NCBI RefSeq assembly: GCF_004522235.1
Contig: NZ_SDLT01000003.1
Coordinates: 248,001 to 312,000, forward strand
Length of the DNA stretch: 64,000 bases
Reading direction: 5' to 3'
DNA from: Amycolatopsis nivea
Lineage (GTDB): Bacteria; Actinomycetota; Actinomycetes; Mycobacteriales; Pseudonocardiaceae
Position 1 is the stretch's first letter. Every line of letters starts with the position of its first letter. A model generated the notes under the pieces. That model had not been told where the DNA came from and searched no databases. It saw nothing but the letters and a program-made list of their open reading frames with translations. This document shows, in pieces, positions 55,748-63,886 of this stretch. The position numbers and the translations under genes were made by a program.

Positions 55748-56788
55748 GTGCGTACGAAGGTGATCCGGCTGGCCGCCGCGGTGGCCGCCTGCGGTTTGGT
55801 GCTCGGTGCGTGCGGGTCCACTAAGGACAAACCGGCGGCAGCGGCGAGCGGCGGCGGCACCGGCAAGGTCGGGGCGACGCTGCCCCTGCTGACCTCGCCG
55901 TTCTGGCAGGCCTACAACAAATACGTGCCGCAGATGGCGAAGGAGCAGGGCCTCGACGCGCTGCCCACGGTGAACGCCGACAGCGACCCGGCGAAGCTCA
56001 TCACCGACATCGGCACGCTGCTCAGCCAGGGCGTGAAGGGTCTCGTCGTCACCCCGCTCGACTCGGCCGCGGTCGTCGCCGGGCTGAAGCAGGCCGAGAA
56101 CAAGGGCGTCCCGGTGGTCGCGGTGGACGTCGCGCCGGAGAGCGGCAAGGTCGCGATGGTGGTGCGCGCGGACAACAAGGCGTACGGAACCAAGGCGTGC
56201 GAGGAAATCGGCAAGCGCGTGAAGAGCGGCAAGGTCGTGCAGGTGATGGGCGACCTCGCGTCGGTCAACGGCCGCGACCGGTCGGCCGCGTTCCGCGAGT
56301 GCATGAAGCAGAAGTACCCGGACGTCAAGGTTCTCGAGGTCGCCGCGGAATGGAAGGCGGACAAGGCTTCGTCCGGTTTGGACAGTCTGCTGACCGCGAA
56401 CCCGGACATCAAGGGCGTGTACATGCAGGCGGGCGGCGTCTACCTCGCGCCGACCGAGCAGGCGCTCAAGCGCAAGAACCTGTTCTTCCCGGTCGGCGAC
56501 CCGAAGCACGTGGTGCTGGTGAGCAACGACGGCATCCCGCAGGAGCTCACCGCGATCCGCAACGGCGAACTGGACGCGACCGTCTCGCAGCCTGCCGACG
56601 CCTACGCCAAGTACGGGATGTACTGGCTCAAGAAGGCGATGGCGGGCGAGACGTTCAAGCCCGGCCCGACCGACCACGACTCCACGATCGTCGAGATCAG
56701 CCCCGGCATCCTGGAAGACCAGCTGCCCGCGCCGGTCGTGACCAAGGACAACGTGGACGACAAAGCGTTGTGGGGTAACAACCTGTGA
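55748..56788 (+). CDS. Sugar-binding lipoprotein of an ABC importer
   Basis: A 346-residue periplasmic-binding-protein-like (RbsB/type I) lipoprotein. The signal ends in the lipobox LGAC with Cys22; the mature protein has a Gly/Ala linker and a two-lobed sugar-binding fold with VGATLPLLTSPFWQAY and NGRDRSAAFRECMKQ. It should bind the 6-deoxyhexose outside the membrane. The start GTG 55748 has AGGAGG 6 nt upstream. The stop overlaps the ATPase gene by GTGA. Confidence 0.92.
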   Translation: MRTKVIRLAAAVAACGLVLGACGSTKDKPAAAASGGGTGKVGATLPLLTSPFWQAYNKYVPQMAKEQGLDALPTVNADSDPAKLITDIGTLLSQGVKGLVVTPLDSAAVVAGLKQAENKGVPVVAVDVAPESGKVAMVVRADNKAYGTKACEEIGKRVKSGKVVQVMGDLASVNGRDRSAAFRECMKQKYPDVKVLEVAAEWKADKASSGLDSLLTANPDIKGVYMQAGGVYLAPTEQALKRKNLFFPVGDPKHVVLVSNDGIPQELTAIRNGELDATVSQPADAYAKYGMYWLKKAMAGETFKPGPTDHDSTIVEISPGILEDQLPAPVVTKDNVDDKALWGNNL

Positions 56789-58287
56789 GCGCGCCGGTAG
56801 TGCAGGCGGACGGCGTCGGGAAGCGGTACGGGCCCACCGTGGCGCTGCACGACGTCAGCCTCACCGTGCGGCCCGGCGAGTCCCACGCACTCGTCGGCCG
56901 CAACGGGGCGGGCAAGTCCACGCTGGTGTCCATCCTCACTGGACTGTCCGAAACGGACACCGGCAGCGTTTCCTTCGGTGGCGTATCGGCACCTTCCTTG
57001 TCCAAACAGGACGACTGGAAGGCGCACGTGGCGTGCGTGTACCAGCACGCGATGGTGGTACCGCAGCTGACCGTCGCGGAGAATCTGTTCCTGAACCGGC
57101 AGGCCAGGGGCGGATTCGCGATCGGCTGGAAGAAGCTTCGCCGGCAGGCGCGGGAGCTGCTGGACTCGTGGGACGTACGGGTCGATGTGGACACTCCGGC
57201 GGGCGATCTGTCCGTTGAGGACCGTCAGTTCGTCGAGATCGCCCGCGCGTTGAGTTACGGTGCCCGGTTCATCGTGCTGGACGAACCGACCGCGCAGCTG
57301 GACAGCCAAGCCATCGAGCGGCTCTTCGAGCGCATGCGGCAGATGCAGGAGAACGGGGTCACGTTCCTGTTCATCTCGCACCACCTGCACGAGGTTTACG
57401 AGGTGTGCCAAGCGGTTACCGTCCTGCGCGACGCCTGTCACGTGCTCACCGCACCCGTCGAGGAGGTCAGCCGCGCGGCACTGGTCGACGCGATGACGGG
57501 GGAGCAGGGCGGCCTCGCCGTCCGCGACGCCGCCACCCGCGACCCGCTCGCAGTCGACGCCGAAGAGGTCCTCGCCGTAGATGACCTGTCCGGCGACGGA
57601 TTCCACGATGTCTCGCTACGGATCCACCGCGGTGAGGTCGTCGGACTCGCGGGCAGCAACGCAAGCGGCAAGCACCAGGTAGCCGAGACGGTCTACGGCC
57701 TGCGCAAGCCCACCTCAGGAACCGTTGTGGTGAACGGAAAACGCCTGCCCTCCGGTGACATTACTGCTGCCCTGCGCGCAGGCATCGGCTGTGTCCCGCG
57801 GGACCGGCACCACGAAGGTCTGGTGCTGGAACACTCCATTATGGACAATGCGACCCTGTCGGTGCTCGACCGGATGGGCCGTGCCGGTCTGGCGTCCCCG
57901 AAGGCCCGCCGCGAACGCGGATCGCGCGCCCTGGCCGACTACGACATCGTCGCGGCCGGTCCGGACCAGCCGGTTTCGGATCTGTCCGGCGGGAACCAGC
58001 AGAAAGTCGTGCTCGCCAGGGCTCTGGAGAGCGATCCGCGCGTGGTGGTGCTGATCAACCCCACCGCGGGAGTGGATGTGAAGTCGAAGGAGGCCCTGCT
58101 CGCGGTCGTGGACCGGGTGCGGGCCGAGGGGAAGGCGGTGCTGCTCGTGAGCGACGAGCTGGACGACCTGCGCCTGGCCGACCGGGTGCTGGTGCTGCGC
58201 GCCGGCGAGGTGGCCGCCGTTCACCAGGCCGGCTGGTCCGACGGGGACCTGGTGGCGGATATCGAAGGAGTCGGGCTCCATGACTGA
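56785..58287 (+). CDS. Sugar ABC transporter ATPase (RbsA type, two domains)
   Basis: A 500-residue protein with two ABC domains. Domain 1 has Walker A GRNGAGKST, a divergent signature LSVEDRQFVEIARAL and Walker B FIVLDEPTAQLD. Domain 2 has a degenerate Walker A (GSNASGKHQ, where Ser/Thr is His) and the signature LSGGNQQKVVLARAL. Unequal domains are normal in RbsA/MglA. It energises uptake with the permease encoded next, which it overlaps by 8 nt. Confidence 0.93.
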   Translation: MSAPVVQADGVGKRYGPTVALHDVSLTVRPGESHALVGRNGAGKSTLVSILTGLSETDTGSVSFGGVSAPSLSKQDDWKAHVACVYQHAMVVPQLTVAENLFLNRQARGGFAIGWKKLRRQARELLDSWDVRVDVDTPAGDLSVEDRQFVEIARALSYGARFIVLDEPTAQLDSQAIERLFERMRQMQENGVTFLFISHHLHEVYEVCQAVTVLRDACHVLTAPVEEVSRAALVDAMTGEQGGLAVRDAATRDPLAVDAEEVLAVDDLSGDGFHDVSLRIHRGEVVGLAGSNASGKHQVAETVYGLRKPTSGTVVVNGKRLPSGDITAALRAGIGCVPRDRHHEGLVLEHSIMDNATLSVLDRMGRAGLASPKARRERGSRALADYDIVAAGPDQPVSDLSGGNQQKVVLARALESDPRVVVLINPTAGVDVKSKEALLAVVDRVRAEGKAVLLVSDELDDLRLADRVLVLRAGEVAAVHQAGWSDGDLVADIEGVGLHD

Positions 58288-59296
58288 CCTGATGAGCGAC
58301 CCGCAGACGGCGCTGCCCGCGGCGGCGCCGAAGCGCCGGAAGTCGGCGTGGCTGCGCGAACTGGCGCTGCTGCCCGCGCTCGTGGTGGTGTTCGTGATCG
58401 GCGGGCTGATCAGCGACACGTTCTTCACCTTCGACAACATCATCAGCATCCTTTCCGCGGCGGCCGCGTTGTCGCTGGTCGTGCTGGGCGAGTCGCTGGT
58501 GCTGCTGACCGGCAAGTTCGACCTGTCGCTGGAATCCACGATGGGCATCGCCCCCGCGATCGGCGCGATGCTGGTCATTCCCGCGGCGTCGTCCGGCTTC
58601 GGCACCGAATGGCCTTCGGTGCTCGGCTTGGTAGCGATCCCCGTGGTGGGCGCCTTGATCGGCTTCGTGAACGGCTTCCTGATCGTGAAGCTGAAGCTGA
58701 ACGCGTTCATCGTGACGCTGGCGATGCTGACGGTCCTGCGCGGAACCCAGATCGGCACGACGAACGGCAAGACGCTGTTCGACCAACTGGACGCGTTCAC
58801 CGCACTGGCGACCACGACGTTTGCCGGCTTGCCGATGTCAGTCTGGCTCGCGGCGGCCCTGTTCGTGCTCTTTGGACTGGGCCTGCGCTACCACCGAGTC
58901 GGCCGCTCCCTGTACGCGATCGGCGGCAACCGAGAAGCGGCGCGGGCCGCGGGCATCCGGGTGGACCGGATCTCGTGGGCGGTCTTCGTTGTGGCCGGAG
59001 TACTGGCTGCCATCGGCGGCCTGGCATACACCGGCTACGTCGGCGCCCTCGGCGCTGACCAGGGCGACGGACTGATCCTCCAGGTTTTCGCCGCAGCGGT
59101 AATCGGCGGCGTCTCCCTGGACGGCGGTCGAGGCACGCTGGTCGGAGCGCTGACCGGGGTGTTGTTGCTGCAGTCGGTGGACAGCCTGCTGCGCATCGCC
59201 CAGGTCCCGGCGGAATGGCTGAAGGCGATTTACGGAGGGATCATTTTGATCGCCTTGATCATCAGCCGGTACGCCGGCGGAAAGCCCCAGACCTGA
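58280..59296 (+). CDS. Sugar ABC transporter permease (RbsC type)
   Basis: A 338-residue membrane protein with eight to ten helices and the family motifs GKFDLSLESTMGIAPAIGAMLV, VTLAMLTVLRGTQ and RVGRSLYAIGGNREAARAAGI (coupling loop), followed by VIGGVSLDGGRGTLVGALTGVLLLQ. It forms the homodimeric channel for the sugar importer. It is the last gene of the plus-strand operon; no second permease gene is present, as usual for this group. Confidence 0.93.
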   Translation: MTDLMSDPQTALPAAAPKRRKSAWLRELALLPALVVVFVIGGLISDTFFTFDNIISILSAAAALSLVVLGESLVLLTGKFDLSLESTMGIAPAIGAMLVIPAASSGFGTEWPSVLGLVAIPVVGALIGFVNGFLIVKLKLNAFIVTLAMLTVLRGTQIGTTNGKTLFDQLDAFTALATTTFAGLPMSVWLAAALFVLFGLGLRYHRVGRSLYAIGGNREAARAAGIRVDRISWAVFVVAGVLAAIGGLAYTGYVGALGADQGDGLILQVFAAAVIGGVSLDGGRGTLVGALTGVLLLQSVDSLLRIAQVPAEWLKAIYGGIILIALIISRYAGGKPQT

Positions 59297-59706
59297 TCGG
59301 CGGAGGTTCGGTGATCATCCGACCTTATGGGGGCATGCGCTCGGTCTGGTCGGTGGCTTCGTCTCCGACCTCGGTGCTGCCGGGACCGGGGCGGCCGCTG
59401 CGGTCGGGTTCGGTGGGCGAGCGATTGGCCAGTGCCAGTGCCAGTGCCGCAGCTGGTGCCGGTGCCGGTGCCGCGGTTGGTGCTGGTGCGGTTGCTGCCG
59501 GTTGCGCTCCCGTTTCCGCCGCACCACCCCTCGCCTCCGCTGGTGGTGCGGCAGAAGGAACCTCCGCATCACCAGCGCCGGAGTTAATGAAGGGTCCCTT
59601 CATTCCGCCCGTCGACGAGCGAGTCCCCGCCACTTCAGCCGAGCGCGCGCGATGGGTCCCCTCGCCGTTCCCATTTCGACGCTTGCCGGTCTACGCCGCG
59701 CCCGTT
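59297..59706. other. Convergent intergenic region, left part
   Basis: This 410-bp stretch after the permease holds runs of GCCAGT/GGTGCC short tandem repeats (about 59430-59480) and a perfect palindrome ATGAAGGGTCCCTTCAT near 59590. A GTG at 59311 with GGAGG upstream opens a long frame, but that frame runs through the following repeats and then antisense to the GntR gene, so I do not annotate it. Confidence 0.45.
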
Positions 59707-60186
59707 GCGCGAAAGTCCCCCTCGCTCCGGCTGGGCGTGCGCGATGGGTCCCTTCGCTTCGATGGTCCCGGAGCGTCGGCCCCTGCTGCTCCCGCTGTTC
59801 GGGTGCGAAGGTCCCCTTCGCTCCAGTCAGGCGTGCGGGGTGGGGCTTTTCGGTTCGGCGGTCGTGGCGTGATGGGTCCCGTCACTCCGGCCGTGCGGGT
59901 GCGAAGGTCCCCCTCGCTCCAGTCAGCCGTGCGGGGTGGGGCTCTTCGTTTCGGCGGTCGTGGTGTGACGGGTTCCGTCACCTCTACCGTGCGGGTGCGA
60001 AAGTTCCCCTCGCTCCAGTCACGCGTGCGCGATGGGTCCCCTCGCTCCGATGGTCATTGTGTGACGGGTCCCGTCGCTCCCGCCGCTCAGGCGCGAAAGT
60101 CCCCCTCGCGTCCCTCGAACAAAAGTGACGGGTCCCTTCACTCCTATCAGCAAGGAGTGAAGGGACCCGTCACTGCAACAAACCGC
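59707..60186. repeat. Five 96-bp tandem repeats
   Basis: Units start at 59707, 59803, 59899, 59995 and 60091, each opening with G(T/C)GCGAA(A/G)GTYCCC. The spacing is exactly 96 bp throughout, and 96 is a multiple of three, so several frames stay open and read as 32-residue repeats in both directions. Each unit contains two GGGTCCC-type half-palindromes. Units 2 and 3 are the most alike; the fifth is the most diverged and ends in a perfect hairpin. Confidence 0.95.
60124..60174. terminator. Perfect 22-bp hairpin between convergent units
   Basis: The arms at 60124-60145 and 60153-60174 are exact reverse complements around a 7-nt loop. It lies 33 bp beyond the stop of the minus-strand GntR gene and ends the 96-bp array, so it probably terminates transcription from at least the GntR side. 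Confidence 0.88.
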
Positions 60187-60207
60187 TCAGGAGCCGTCGC
60201 CGCTCGG

Positions 60208-60924
60208 TCAGGAAGCAGCGGGTTCGGCCTCATCGCCGGGCGCGTCGTCTTCGACCAGCGTGCTTCGCAGCCACTGTTCGACTCCCGCGACGTGCACCGT
60301 CGCCCACGAGCGGGCCAGTTCGGGTTCCCGTGCGGCGATCGCGTCGTAGATCGCGGCGTGTTGTTCCCGGGTTCGGGCCACCGCGCCCTCCTGGGTGAGG
60401 CCGCGCCAGATGCGGGCTCGCGCCGTCGGGCCGGACAGGCTTTCGAGAAGCGAGCAGAGCACTGGGTTGCCCGAGCCGTCCGCGATTTTGCGGTGGAACT
60501 GCAAGTCGTTGGCCACCAGTGCCTCGACGGTCGGCGAATCCTCCAACTCGCCGAGCAGCGCGCCGAGTTCGGCGACGTCCTCGTCGCGCATGTGCAGCGC
60601 TGCCATCGCGGTGGCAGCGGGCTCCAGAATCCGCCGCACAGCAAGGAAATCGAGCACGGTGTCGTCGCGGTGGAAGTCGACGACGAAGGTCATCGCGTCG
60701 AGCAGCAGGTTCGGTTCCAGGCTGGTGACGTACGTGCCGTCGCCCTGGCGCACGTCCAGCACCCGGATCAGGCACAGCGCCTTCACCGCTTCCCGCAGCG
60801 AACTGCGGGAAAGCCCCAGCCGCTGCGCGAGCTCGGCCTCCTTGGGGAGCCGGTCGCCCGGGGCCAGCTCGCCCGAAATGATCATGTCCTTGATCTTGTC
60901 GATCGCGACATCGGTGACGGGCAT
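60208..60924 (-). CDS. GntR-family (FadR/FCD) regulator of the fucose genes
   Basis: A 238-residue regulator with an N-terminal winged helix (about 1-70: DVAIDKIKDMIISGELAPGDRLPKEAELAQRLGLSRSSLREAVKALCLI) and an FCD domain with the metal-binding pattern DLQFHRKIAD, REQHAAIYDAI, VHVAGV. It lies between the transport operon and the divergent mutarotase operon. It probably represses both until a pathway intermediate such as fuconate binds. The C-terminus is a short acidic tail. Confidence 0.9.
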   Translation of the reverse strand: MPVTDVAIDKIKDMIISGELAPGDRLPKEAELAQRLGLSRSSLREAVKALCLIRVLDVRQGDGTYVTSLEPNLLLDAMTFVVDFHRDDTVLDFLAVRRILEPAATAMAALHMRDEDVAELGALLGELEDSPTVEALVANDLQFHRKIADGSGNPVLCSLLESLSGPTARARIWRGLTQEGAVARTREQHAAIYDAIAAREPELARSWATVHVAGVEQWLRSTLVEDDAPGDEAEPAAS

Positions 60925-60944
60925 CGGGACCGCCCTCCCTGCAG

Positions 60945-60957
60945 AGACCTCGGATGT
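60945..60957. promoter_or_regulatory. Possible GntR half-operator in the divergent promoter
   Basis: GACCTCGGATGTT contains CGGATGT, the right half of the palindrome at 52749-52763. It lies between the GntR gene and the divergent mutarotase gene, where both promoters must be. The left arm is poorly conserved. Confidence 0.4.
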
Positions 60958-60998
60958 TTACCCCCTACAGCGTGCCACGACTCCCGTCAGGAGGAACG

Positions 60999-61331
60999 AT
61001 GACCCACGGCCCGGCGCCGCAAACGGTCGCATTGCGCACCCGGCTCAAGCCCGGAATGGAGAAAACGTACGAGGAGGTGCACGCGGTGATCCCGCAGGAC
61101 CTGGACGCCGCACTGCGCCGCGCCGGCGTGCGGTCGTGGCGGATCTGGCGCGACGGGCTCGACCTGTTCCACTTCGTCGAGGTGGACGATTTCGAGCGGA
61201 TGCGCGCGGAACTCGCCGGCGATCCGGCCGACATCGCGTGGCAGAAGCGGATCAACGAACTGCTCGACCTCGACCACTCCGACGTCGCGCACGGCCTCGG
61301 GCTGGTGTGGCAACTCCCGGCGGAGGCGTGA
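60999..61331 (+). CDS. L-rhamnose/L-fucose mutarotase family protein
   Basis: A 110-residue dimeric alpha/beta-barrel protein of the RhaM/YiiL type. VALRTRLKPGMEKTYEEVHAVIPQDLDAALRRAGVRSWRIW and LFHFVEVDDFERM are the family pattern, with the catalytic His and Tyr in that first segment. It interconverts anomers of 6-deoxyhexoses so that the dehydrogenase receives the correct form. The start ATG 60999 has AGGAGG directly upstream. It is coupled by GTGA to the aldo-keto reductase gene. Confidence 0.9.
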   Translation: MTHGPAPQTVALRTRLKPGMEKTYEEVHAVIPQDLDAALRRAGVRSWRIWRDGLDLFHFVEVDDFERMRAELAGDPADIAWQKRINELLDLDHSDVAHGLGLVWQLPAEA

Positions 61332-62302
61332 CCGTGGACCTTCCTCCGCTGGGACTCGGCGGCGCTCAGCTGGGCAATCTCTACCACGCGGTGCCGGACG
61401 AAACCGCCGCGGCGAGCGTGCGACGGGCGTGGGACGAGGGGATCCGTTATTTCGACACCGCGCCGCACTACGGGCTCGGGCTGTCCGAACGCAGGCTCGG
61501 AGCCGCGCTGGCGGCGTATCCGCGCGGCGAATACGTCCTGTCCACAAAAGTCGGTCGCGTCCTGGAACCGCGCGCGGCGGCCCCCGGGGAACGCGACGAC
61601 CAGGGCTTCGATGTCCCGGGGACTTACCGGCGCCGCTGGGATTTCAGCCGCGACGGGGTGTTGCGTTCGCTGGAATCGAGCCTGAATCGGCTGGGTCTCG
61701 ACCACGTCGATCTCGTGTACGTGCACGATCCGGACGATCATTTCGAGGAAGCGGTTTCGGGTGCGTTCCCAGCATTGCTGGAGTTGCGCGAGCAGGGCGT
61801 CGTGGGGGCGATCGGGGCTGGGATGAACCAGGCTCCGATGCTGGCGGAATTCGTGCGCCGATTCGATCTTGACCATGTTCTGATGGCCGGTCGCTACACC
61901 TTGCTGAACCAGCCGGCGTTGGACGAGTTGTTGCCGCTGTGCGTCGAACGCGGCGTCGGCGTCGTGGCGGGCGGGGTGTTCAACGGTGGAATCCTCGCCA
62001 CTGAACAACCCGGCGCGATCTACGATTACGCGGCCGCGCCCGCGGATCTCGTGGAGAAAGCCCAGAAGATCGCGGAAATCTGCGCACGGCACGGTGTTTC
62101 GCTGCCCGAGGCCGCGCTCGCGTTGCCGCGTACGCACCCGGCGGTGGTGTCGGTGGTCGTCGGGGCCCATGACGCCGAGCAGGTGTCGCTGAACGTTCGC
62201 CGCGCCGCGGCGAAAATCCCGGCCGTACTGTGGGACGACCTCGCCGACGCTGGCCTCCTGCGGCCGGCTGCCCGCCCCGTCGTGTCCGGAGGAACCCAGT
62301 GA
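61328..62302 (+). CDS. Aldo-keto reductase (L-fucose dehydrogenase-like)
   Basis: A 324-residue aldo/keto reductase with the tetrad Asp and Tyr in YFDTAPHYGLGLSERRLG, Lys in LSTKVGRVL and His in VYVHDPDDHF. The FDTAPHYGxGxSE pattern and the C-terminal region ALALPRTHPAVVSVVVGAHDAEQV match the L-fucose/D-threo-aldose 1-dehydrogenase group, which oxidises L-fucose to the lactone. The start is GTG 61328 (GTGA overlap); GTG 61334 is a close alternative. It is the first oxidative step of the pathway. Confidence 0.9.
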   Translation: MTVDLPPLGLGGAQLGNLYHAVPDETAAASVRRAWDEGIRYFDTAPHYGLGLSERRLGAALAAYPRGEYVLSTKVGRVLEPRAAAPGERDDQGFDVPGTYRRRWDFSRDGVLRSLESSLNRLGLDHVDLVYVHDPDDHFEEAVSGAFPALLELREQGVVGAIGAGMNQAPMLAEFVRRFDLDHVLMAGRYTLLNQPALDELLPLCVERGVGVVAGGVFNGGILATEQPGAIYDYAAAPADLVEKAQKIAEICARHGVSLPEAALALPRTHPAVVSVVVGAHDAEQVSLNVRRAAAKIPAVLWDDLADAGLLRPAARPVVSGGTQ

Positions 62303-63129
62303 TCGATTCGCATCACCACCTGTGGGATCCCGCGCGTCGCGAGTACCCGTGGATGTCCGGTGACGCACTGGCCCCGATCCGCAAGCCGTACACCGTCGAC
62401 GATCTGCGCGCGGTGACCACTGCGGCGGGCGTCCACGCTACCGTGCTGGTGCAGACCGTCTCGGACGAGGCGGAAACCGAGGAATTCCTTGCCACAGCCG
62501 CGTCCGAACCCGTGGTGGCCGGCGTCGTCGGCTGGGTCGACCTCGCCGCTCCGGACGTGGCCGACCGGCTCGCGCGGCTGCGCGAACTCGGCCCGCTGGT
62601 CGGCATCCGACACCAGGTCGAGGACGAACCGGACCCGGATTGGCTGCTGCGCCCGGAAATCCTGCGCGGCCTGACCGCGGTCGCCGCTGCGGGCCTGGTC
62701 TATGACCTGCTGGTGGCACCAGCGCAGCTCGCCGCCGCCCGGCAGGTAGCCGAACGCCTGCCGGACCTGCGGCTGGTCCTCGACCACGCCGCGAAACCTG
62801 GCATCGCAGCTGGCGAGTGGCAGCCGTGGGCGAACGGCGTGGCCTCGCTCGCCGAGCACGGCAACTTGCACTGCAAGCTGTCCGGCTTGGTGACGGAAGC
62901 CGACTGGCGCGAATGGCAGGTGGGCCATCTGCGCCGCTACGCAGACCACGTTTTCGAGTCGTTCGGCGCGAACCGGGTCATGTTCGGCTCCGACTGGCCA
63001 GTGTGCGAACTGGCGGCAGCGTACGAAGTCGTACTGGACGCGGCGGTGTCGCTGACCGGTGCGCTGAGCGACCCGGAACGGCTCGACGTCTTCGAGCACA
63101 CGGCGGCACGAGTTTATGAGTTGAGCTGA
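62299..63129 (+). CDS. Amidohydrolase-family L-fuconolactonase
   Basis: A 276-residue TIM-barrel amidohydrolase of the COG3618 group. The N-terminal motif IDSHHHLWDPARREYPWM, the His in VLDHAAKP and the Asp in MFGSDWPV are the metal/active-site residues. It should hydrolyse L-fucono-1,5-lactone to L-fuconate, linking the dehydrogenase to the dehydratase encoded in the other arm of the regulon. The start GTG 62299 overlaps the reductase stop. Confidence 0.92.
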   Translation: MIDSHHHLWDPARREYPWMSGDALAPIRKPYTVDDLRAVTTAAGVHATVLVQTVSDEAETEEFLATAASEPVVAGVVGWVDLAAPDVADRLARLRELGPLVGIRHQVEDEPDPDWLLRPEILRGLTAVAAAGLVYDLLVAPAQLAAARQVAERLPDLRLVLDHAAKPGIAAGEWQPWANGVASLAEHGNLHCKLSGLVTEADWREWQVGHLRRYADHVFESFGANRVMFGSDWPVCELAAAYEVVLDAAVSLTGALSDPERLDVFEHTAARVYELS

Positions 63130-63206
63130 GAGATGCGGCGGGTAAAACCAGAGTGCCGCGCGAAACCGAGCCTGTCGACCTATTCGGCGGTCCGCGGCGG
63201 CCTTCC

Positions 63207-63230
63207 AGCCGTTCGAGTGACCAAACGGCT
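63207..63230. terminator. Short hairpin between convergent genes
   Basis: AGCCGTT and AACGGCT form a 7-bp stem around a 10-nt loop at the end of the sigma factor gene. It is the only hairpin I see in the 100-bp gap after the lactonase gene and is weak. Confidence 0.35.
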
Positions 63231-63886
63231 CAGAAGTCCTGGCCCTGCACCATCTCGCGGAGCTTGGACAACGCACGGTGCTGCGTGACGCGGACGTTGC
63301 CGGCCGAAATGCCCAGCGTCTCGGCCGTCTCGTTCGCGCTGAGGCCGACAACGATGCGCAGCGCCAGGATCTCCTGCTGCAGCGGGGCGAGGCGGGTGAG
63401 CAGTTCCTGGAGGCGGCTGCCGAGGTCGAGGCGCAGCGCATGCGATTCCGGCTCGTTGCCGCCGGAGAGCGGGTGCTCCGGAAGCTCGGGCACCGGCTCG
63501 GACCGGTCGCGCGCGACCGCCCGGTAGGCGTCAGCGACCTTGTTGGCCGCGATCGCGTGCACGAGGTAAAGGAAGGAACCGCCGCGGTCCTGGTAGTCCG
63601 GAAGGGCCTTGAGGACAGCCATGCAGACGTCCTGTGCGACGTCGTCGGCGGCGAGGTAGGAGAGGTCGCGGCCGCCCATCCGGGCCCGGCAGTAGCGGGC
63701 GACGACGGGGCGGAGCACGTGCAGCAGGTCGGCGACCGCGGCTTGATCGCCCTGTCCTGCCGCGCGTACGAGCGGGTCGAGGTCTTCTTTGGTCAGGCGT
63801 CCGCCGGACCGGGGCAGCGTCGCGGGGCTCACGTAGCCCTCGACGCCGGACACCGCAGTTCGGGACGTCTTCGACGGTGCTGTCAT
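63230..63886 (-). CDS. shbA: RNA polymerase sigma factor, ShbA/SigD type
   Basis: A 218-residue ECF-like sigma factor. Sigma region 2 is at about 45-110 (AVADLLHVLRPVVARYCRARMG, DVAQDVCMAVLKALPDYQDRGGSFLYLVHAIAANKVADAYR), and region 4 at about 160-210 (LAPLQQEILALRIVVGLSANETAETLGISAGNVRVTQHRALSKLREM). This is the Streptomyces ShbA / mycobacterial SigD group; ShbA drives expression of the principal sigma factor gene hrdB. The start is ATG 63886. No anti-sigma gene is seen on the downstream side, which here is the fucose operon; the upstream side is cut off by the window edge. Confidence 0.88.
   Translation of the reverse strand: MTAPSKTSRTAVSGVEGYVSPATLPRSGGRLTKEDLDPLVRAAGQGDQAAVADLLHVLRPVVARYCRARMGGRDLSYLAADDVAQDVCMAVLKALPDYQDRGGSFLYLVHAIAANKVADAYRAVARDRSEPVPELPEHPLSGGNEPESHALRLDLGSRLQELLTRLAPLQQEILALRIVVGLSANETAETLGISAGNVRVTQHRALSKLREMVQGQDF

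Noticed and set aside
59707..60186. CRISPR-like array
   Set aside because: The units are directly adjacent, 96 bp long and diverged throughout; there are no unique spacers between conserved repeats and no cas genes.
59311..61002. Possible plus-strand gene starting with GTG after GGAGG, reading the 96-bp repeats as 32-residue repeats
   Set aside because: The frame continues antisense through the GntR gene and the composition is low complexity. Periodicity by 96 keeps several frames open in both directions, so openness is no evidence.
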